Positions 14,709-17,811 of a stretch of 17,811 nt of DNA are shown here, piece after piece (position 1 is the first letter of the stretch; each line of letters starts with the position of its first letter). The translations under genes were made by a program, and so were the position numbers. Under the pieces are notes generated by a model. That model worked only from the letters and a program-made list of their open reading frames with translations, was not told where the DNA came from and ran no database searches. The DNA lies in the NCBI GenBank assembly GCA_002363095.1, contig DEWC01000058.1, positions 1 through 17,811 of the forward strand, in the 5' to 3' direction. This DNA comes from Ruminococcaceae bacterium UBA3220 (GTDB lineage: Bacteria; Bacillota; Clostridia; Oscillospirales; Acutalibacteraceae).

Positions 14709-16061
14709 TCAGTCCATCGACATCATTTTGCTCTTGAGGGCGCGTTTGAACATACCCACCTTATTGAAAACGCAACCCAGTATCTTATCGTTGCCGATGT
14801 TATCAATTGTGTCGTTAATCGCCGGGATTTCGGTATAGTCTTGCGCAACAACGAGCAAAACGGCGGAGGCAAGTTCCGAAATCATTTCGGAATCCGAAAC
14901 AAGTCCGCACGGAGCGGAGTCGAATATTACGAAATCATACATTTCCTCAAGCGTTTCGATAAACTTTTTGAATTTATCGCTGCGAAGATAATCGGGAGAG
15001 TTTTTATAACTTTTGGAATTGGCGTAGATATAAACTCCGCTTTCCTTATCGTATTGAACAACATCCTCAAGCGAAATATCCCCCCGTATGTAACGGACAA
15101 GGTTGTGCTCACTTGTAGAGGAGGTCGATTTAAATCTTTTGTGAATGGCGGGGCGCTTAAAGTCGATATCCACGATAGCCACCTTGTTTCCTTCGGCGGC
15201 TAACGCGCAGGCAAGATTTGAAGAAACGGTTGTTTTCCCTTCGTTTTCGAAAACGCTGGTAATAAGAATGGATTTAATGTCGCCGGTTCTTTTGAGACTT
15301 TCGAGTTTTATCGCCATTTGGCTGAAACTGTGGTTAAACAGATAACTTGTTGTATGCTCCGAGAACAGGAAATACTTAGAATCCTTCTTTTTAGAAGGTT
15401 TTTCGATGTATACGATGCCGAAGGTCTCACTGCCGAGGAGGTTTTCAATATCCGATTCGTTTTTAACGGTATTCCTGAAATAGGAGAACGCAACTATCAG
15501 GAATACGGCGATAAAGCCGAACAGGGCGGAATATTCAAGCTCGAGAACAAGGTCGCTGAAACGGTGAGCGTTAAGCGGACTTAAGGTGGGGCTCTTTACC
15601 AAATCAAAAGTTATGCCAGGGAAGCATTCGTTGGTGAGCTCGTCCTTGTTGTCCCATATCCGCATCAGTTCTTCATAAGACTGCCTGGGGTCCTTTGATG
15701 TGCAGGAAACCCTTATAAAATTGGTGTTTGAATAATATTCCGAATAAACGAGCGAATGGAAAGGTTTTCCTGTCGCTTCGGATATAATATTAAGAAGGGT
15801 CGGGCTTGACATAACCTCGCTGACATTGTCGGCAAGCGAGATTGACCTTTGGGTGTTTGCGACGGTGGCGGTCGCGCCTCCGGCGGTAGTGTTTATCGCG
15901 ATAACCATCGAGCTTGTATACTCCCTGGTCTCGAAATATGTACAGTAAAGACGGGAACCGGAAAAACCAATCCATATCGCAAGAAGAATGAAAAGGATGT
16001 TCTTTTTAAGGTCGTTTACAGTGGTATAGAGGTTAAAATAAGCAAGTTTCAGTTCTCTCAT
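14709..16061 (-). CDS. Wzz-like protein fused to a BY-kinase (tyrosine kinase) domain, without tyrosine tail
   Basis: With ATG 16061 as start this is a 450-residue protein. TM1 is about 22-38 (ILFILLAIWIGFSG) and TM2 about 177-195, enclosing a short extracytoplasmic Wzz-type domain that ends in VKSPTLSPLNAHRFSD. The cytoplasmic BY-kinase domain has SDIENLLGSETFGIVYIEKP, a Walker A SVFENEGKTTVSSNLA (269-284, Lys276), a Walker A' AIVDIDFKRP (295-304, Asp298 and Asp300) and a Walker B FVIFDSAPCG (377-386, Asp381). All key motifs look intact. The C-terminus ends VGMFKRALKSKMMSMD with no tyrosine cluster, so its own classical autophosphorylation tail is missing. Single-chain Wzz+kinase is the Wzc-like arrangement; Gram-positive loci more often split it into CpsC and CpsD. 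GTG 16070 is a possible longer start but lies within the ribosome site. Confidence 0.9.
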   Translation of the reverse strand: MRELKLAYFNLYTTVNDLKKNILFILLAIWIGFSGSRLYCTYFETREYTSSMVIAINTTAGGATATVANTQRSISLADNVSEVMSSPTLLNIISEATGKPFHSLVYSEYYSNTNFIRVSCTSKDPRQSYEELMRIWDNKDELTNECFPGITFDLVKSPTLSPLNAHRFSDLVLELEYSALFGFIAVFLIVAFSYFRNTVKNESDIENLLGSETFGIVYIEKPSKKKDSKYFLFSEHTTSYLFNHSFSQMAIKLESLKRTGDIKSILITSVFENEGKTTVSSNLACALAAEGNKVAIVDIDFKRPAIHKRFKSTSSTSEHNLVRYIRGDISLEDVVQYDKESGVYIYANSKSYKNSPDYLRSDKFKKFIETLEEMYDFVIFDSAPCGLVSDSEMISELASAVLLVVAQDYTEIPAINDTIDNIGNDKILGCVFNKVGMFKRALKSKMMSMD

Positions 16062-16062
16062 A

Positions 16063-16902
16063 TTAATCACCTACCACCACGACGATACGGTTGAACGCCG
16101 TTTCGTTATTCTTTTCGCCCACACGGTAGATAACCTCATAACAACCGGGCGTGTTTGCGTCAAACGGAGCGTTTCCGTAGTTTTCATCGACCGTTATATC
16201 CCCGATATTAACCGAAGACGATTTGATGTACTTGTAAAAATCGGGTCTTTCACCCTTGGAACAGTAAATGATATATTCACTGAGTTCAACAGTTTCTTTA
16301 AACGGACGGGGAAAAACATAGATGTTGAAATTAACCTCGCGCGTTGTTCCGTAATAGTTGCTCACCTTTGCGCGGGCGGGATAGACGCCCGAAACGCGAC
16401 GCTTGAAACCGTTGTCGACAATGAGTTTTATGCGGTTTGAAATATCGCCTTTTTCGGGGTTGTTATCTCCGCCGCCGCCGAGTTTATCGTATGCCGAAAA
16501 AGAAATATCGGTTTTTGAGTCGTCATTCACAAAGTAAATACACGGGGAGTTCATACTGATTTTAGGACCGTCGTAATCGGTGTATACGACCTTCGCGGTG
16601 GCTTTGGTGATGTTGTTGTCGCTGTCAATCGCCACAAATGTAACACGGGACTTGTTGTCGTTAAGAAAATACTGTTTCTCAATCGTTACATCTTCTATTT
16701 TGCCGTCCTGCGGGTCGTAAGCCGAAACATATTTAAGAAGGTCGTCAAGGTTGTCCTCGCATTTAACCTCAAAGGTATCAACATTATCCTTAAAGGAAAT
16801 CGTAGGCCCGACATCGATGTCGGACTTCGCGATATAAAGAACAATTCTTAAAACGGTAACGGCGACCGCAAGAATTACAACAATCCACCTGAAATATCTC
16901 AT
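16063..16902 (-). CDS. Membrane-anchored protein with Ig-like repeats, function unknown
   Basis: A 279-residue protein with one N-terminal membrane segment (about 5-25, FRWIVVILAVAVTVLRIVLY) and an outside part of about 250 residues rich in beta-strand pattern. Three Ig-like units can be suggested. Unit one (about 32-108) has YDPQDGKIEDVTI then FVAIDSDNNITKATAKVVYT, resembling DUF5011/HYR-type bacterial Ig-like domains. Unit two (about 112-198) ends in SNYYGTTREVNFNIYVFP. Unit three (about 203-278) ends in GCYEVIYRVGEKNNETAFNR. There is no enzyme motif or sortase signal. It lies between the PHP phosphatase and the kinase genes, so it may be an outside partner of the Wzz proteins or a polymer-binding subunit; this is inference. 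The ATG at 16902 follows the previous stop by 9 nt, with a distant AAGGTGG as the only ribosome site. Confidence 0.8.
   Translation of the reverse strand: MRYFRWIVVILAVAVTVLRIVLYIAKSDIDVGPTISFKDNVDTFEVKCEDNLDDLLKYVSAYDPQDGKIEDVTIEKQYFLNDNKSRVTFVAIDSDNNITKATAKVVYTDYDGPKISMNSPCIYFVNDDSKTDISFSAYDKLGGGGDNNPEKGDISNRIKLIVDNGFKRRVSGVYPARAKVSNYYGTTREVNFNIYVFPRPFKETVELSEYIIYCSKGERPDFYKYIKSSSVNIGDITVDENYGNAPFDANTPGCYEVIYRVGEKNNETAFNRIVVVVGD
16066..16072 (-). promoter_or_regulatory. Ribosome binding site inside the end of the preceding gene
   Basis: AGGTGAT on the minus strand, with AGGTG 6 nt before ATG 16061. It is made of the last codons of the Ig-repeat gene, whose TAA at 16063-16065 leaves only 1 nt before the ATG. 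This supports ATG over GTG 16070 and implies translational coupling. Confidence 0.65.
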
Positions 16903-16911
16903 CTGCCCAAA

Positions 16912-17637
16912 TTACCACCTTGTAATGATTTTTTGTCCCGAAACAAGAGCTTCGGGATTATCGAAAAACAGTTCTTCGGCATAATCTTTCGAGTAATTGC
17001 CGTAAATCCACATATACGCGCTTCGCAGGTCGGGGGAGCGGTAGACGGTATCGTGGGTGTCGCTTGCAACAAAGGAGGCAAACTTTTGCCTTAACATCCA
17101 GTCTGCAAAGTTGAAGGCCCGCTCACCGTGAAAACCGGCGAGGCTTGAAGTGTTTAACTGAAAAAGAACGCCTTTTGAAAGAAACTTTTCAACATAGTAT
17201 TCGTCCCGCCTTAAAAAAGAGTATCTTTCGGGATGGGCAACCACCGGAATATATCCCGCCTCGGTTATAATATCAATCGCGAACAGAACGCGGTCAATAT
17301 CGTCTTTGAAATCAAACTCAACCAAAAGATAGTCGGTGCCGTTTAATGTGAAAAAGTTTTTCTTGTTTATTTCCCTTAAAAAGAGGTCGCTGCAAAAGAC
17401 TTCACAGCCGAGCAAAAGTTCAATGCCGAGATTATATGAGCGCGATTTCAAACCCTCAAAAACCTCAACGGTTCTTTTTTTATCGAAAAAACCGGTTCTC
17501 GGATTATAAAAATGAGGAGTGCAAATCATTTTCTTTGTGCCTTTTGCCCCGGCAATGCGCAACATATCAAGCGACTCGTAAAACGATGAAGAGCCGTCGT
17601 CGATTTTCGGTAAAACATGACTGTGAATATCTACCAT
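16912..17637 (-). CDS. CpsB/CapC-type PHP-family protein-tyrosine phosphatase
   Basis: A 241-residue protein, about the normal length of CpsB/YwqE/CapC manganese-dependent tyrosine phosphatases. The PHP metal ligands are all visible: DIHSHVLPKIDDGS (His5, His7, Asp14), CTPHFY (His42), GCEVF (Glu79), LLVEF (Glu107), AHPERYSF (His135) and SDTHD (Asp193, His195). In Gram-positive capsule systems this enzyme removes phosphate from the tyrosine tail of the BY-kinase, setting polymer length and output. It is cytoplasmic. As first gene of the operon it has ATG 17637, with GAGGT (17644-17648) 6 nt upstream and a near-consensus promoter 5' of that. The likely substrate here is the tail encoded at 13214-13303. 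Family call is firm; symbols differ between species, so none is given. Confidence 0.95.
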   Translation of the reverse strand: MVDIHSHVLPKIDDGSSSFYESLDMLRIAGAKGTKKMICTPHFYNPRTGFFDKKRTVEVFEGLKSRSYNLGIELLLGCEVFCSDLFLREINKKNFFTLNGTDYLLVEFDFKDDIDRVLFAIDIITEAGYIPVVAHPERYSFLRRDEYYVEKFLSKGVLFQLNTSSLAGFHGERAFNFADWMLRQKFASFVASDTHDTVYRSPDLRSAYMWIYGNYSKDYAEELFFDNPEALVSGQKIITRW

Positions 17638-17680
17638 AAGTTGACCTCAAATACTGCTAAGTTATAAAACCGCAATATAA

Positions 17681-17709
17681 ATTATAACATAGCGTCTTAA
17701 TAAATGCAA
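17681..17709 (-). promoter_or_regulatory. Sigma-A type promoter of the polysaccharide operon
   Basis: On the minus strand a -35 box TTGCAT (17704-17709) and a perfect -10 box TATAAT (17681-17686) are separated by exactly 17 nt of AT-rich DNA. Transcription would start near 17674, leaving a leader of about 37 nt before ATG 17637. No comparable site was noticed elsewhere, and the short junctions downstream leave little room for one. Confidence 0.8.
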
Positions 17710-17766
17710 CAAATAAATAATCCGGAAAGGGGACAAGTTTTTCCATATTGCACAAAAATAAGATAG

Positions 17767-17786
17767 CCGGAGACCTGTGCCTCCGG
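17767..17786 (-). terminator. Possible terminator or attenuator hairpin upstream of the operon promoter
   Basis: CCGGAG and CTCCGG form a 6-bp GC-rich stem around an 8-nt loop. On the minus strand the stem is followed by CTATCTTATTTTT, an imperfect U-run. It could end a minus-strand gene lying to the right of the window, just before the -35 box of this operon. The U-run is weak, so it could instead be a regulatory or repeat hairpin. Confidence 0.4.
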
Positions 17787-17792
17787 TTGAGC

Positions 17793-17811
17793 TTGTCGAA
17801 AAAGTCGACAA
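17793..17811. repeat. Perfect 7-bp inverted repeat at the right edge
   Basis: TTGTCGA, a 5-nt spacer and TCGACAA form a perfect hairpin that ends exactly at the window edge. Flanking bases (GC on the left) suggest the stem may extend outside. It could be part of an intergenic repeat, an operator or a terminator of a neighbour; the sequence here does not decide. Confidence 0.45.

Noticed and set aside
16062..16070. GTG at 16070 as start of the kinase gene
   Set aside because: It overlaps the AGGTG ribosome site that is well placed for ATG 16061, so the ATG is preferred.
1..17811. CRISPR arrays, tRNA or rRNA genes, insertion sequences, prophage genes
   Set aside because: I saw no direct-repeat array, no tRNA-like or rRNA-like stretch, and no transposase or integrase motifs; nearly every base is in the operon's coding frames.

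Overview
The window is one block of leftward (minus-strand) genes that reads as most of a Wzx/Wzy-type exopolysaccharide or capsule operon from a Gram-positive bacterium. The CpsB/CapC-type PHP phosphatase, Wzz-like bacterial tyrosine-kinase (BY-kinase) proteins, frequent FrhB-type Fe-S protein next to a pyruvyl transferase, and strong AGGAGG-like ribosome binding sites point to Bacillota, most likely an anaerobic Clostridia (Oscillospiraceae or similar). That placement is inference: there is no rRNA or marker gene here.

Layout, in transcription order from right to left. (1) Control region, 17640-17811: two hairpins, then a near-consensus sigma-A promoter (TTGCAT, 17-nt spacer, TATAAT) and a leader of about 37 nt. 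(2) Regulatory and chain-length module, 13184-17637: PHP tyrosine phosphatase, a membrane-anchored protein with Ig-like repeats, a Wzz+BY-kinase fusion with intact kinase motifs but no tyrosine tail, and a second Wzz+kinase fusion with degraded kinase motifs but a very tyrosine-rich tail. (3) Precursor and initiation, 10070-13147: a DegT/DnrJ/EryC1 sugar aminotransferase and a phosphoglycosyl transferase fused to a GT4 glycosyltransferase. (4) Assembly and export, 3976-10125: Wzy-like polymerase, GT4, Wzx flippase, GT4, GT2. (5) Decoration, 1-3971: FrhB-like Fe-S protein, polysaccharide pyruvyl transferase, membrane acyltransferase 3, and the start of a GtrB-like polyprenyl-phosphate glycosyltransferase that runs off the left end.

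All 14 genes face the same way. Junctions range from a 56-nt overlap to a 36-nt gap, and no internal terminator or promoter is evident, so a single polycistronic transcript is likely. The inferred pathway is: an amino sugar is made, the PGT loads a sugar phosphate onto undecaprenyl phosphate, the GT4/GT2 enzymes extend the repeat unit, Wzx flips it, Wzy polymerises it, and the paired Wzz/BY-kinase proteins with the PHP phosphatase set chain length. Pyruvyl and acyl groups, and perhaps a lipid-carried side-chain sugar, decorate the product. Apart from the aminotransferase, no nucleotide-sugar genes are present, so these lie outside the window.

The most unusual feature is the tandem pair of kinase-like proteins that appear to divide catalysis and the phosphorylatable tail between them, accompanied by an uncharacterised Ig-repeat membrane protein.
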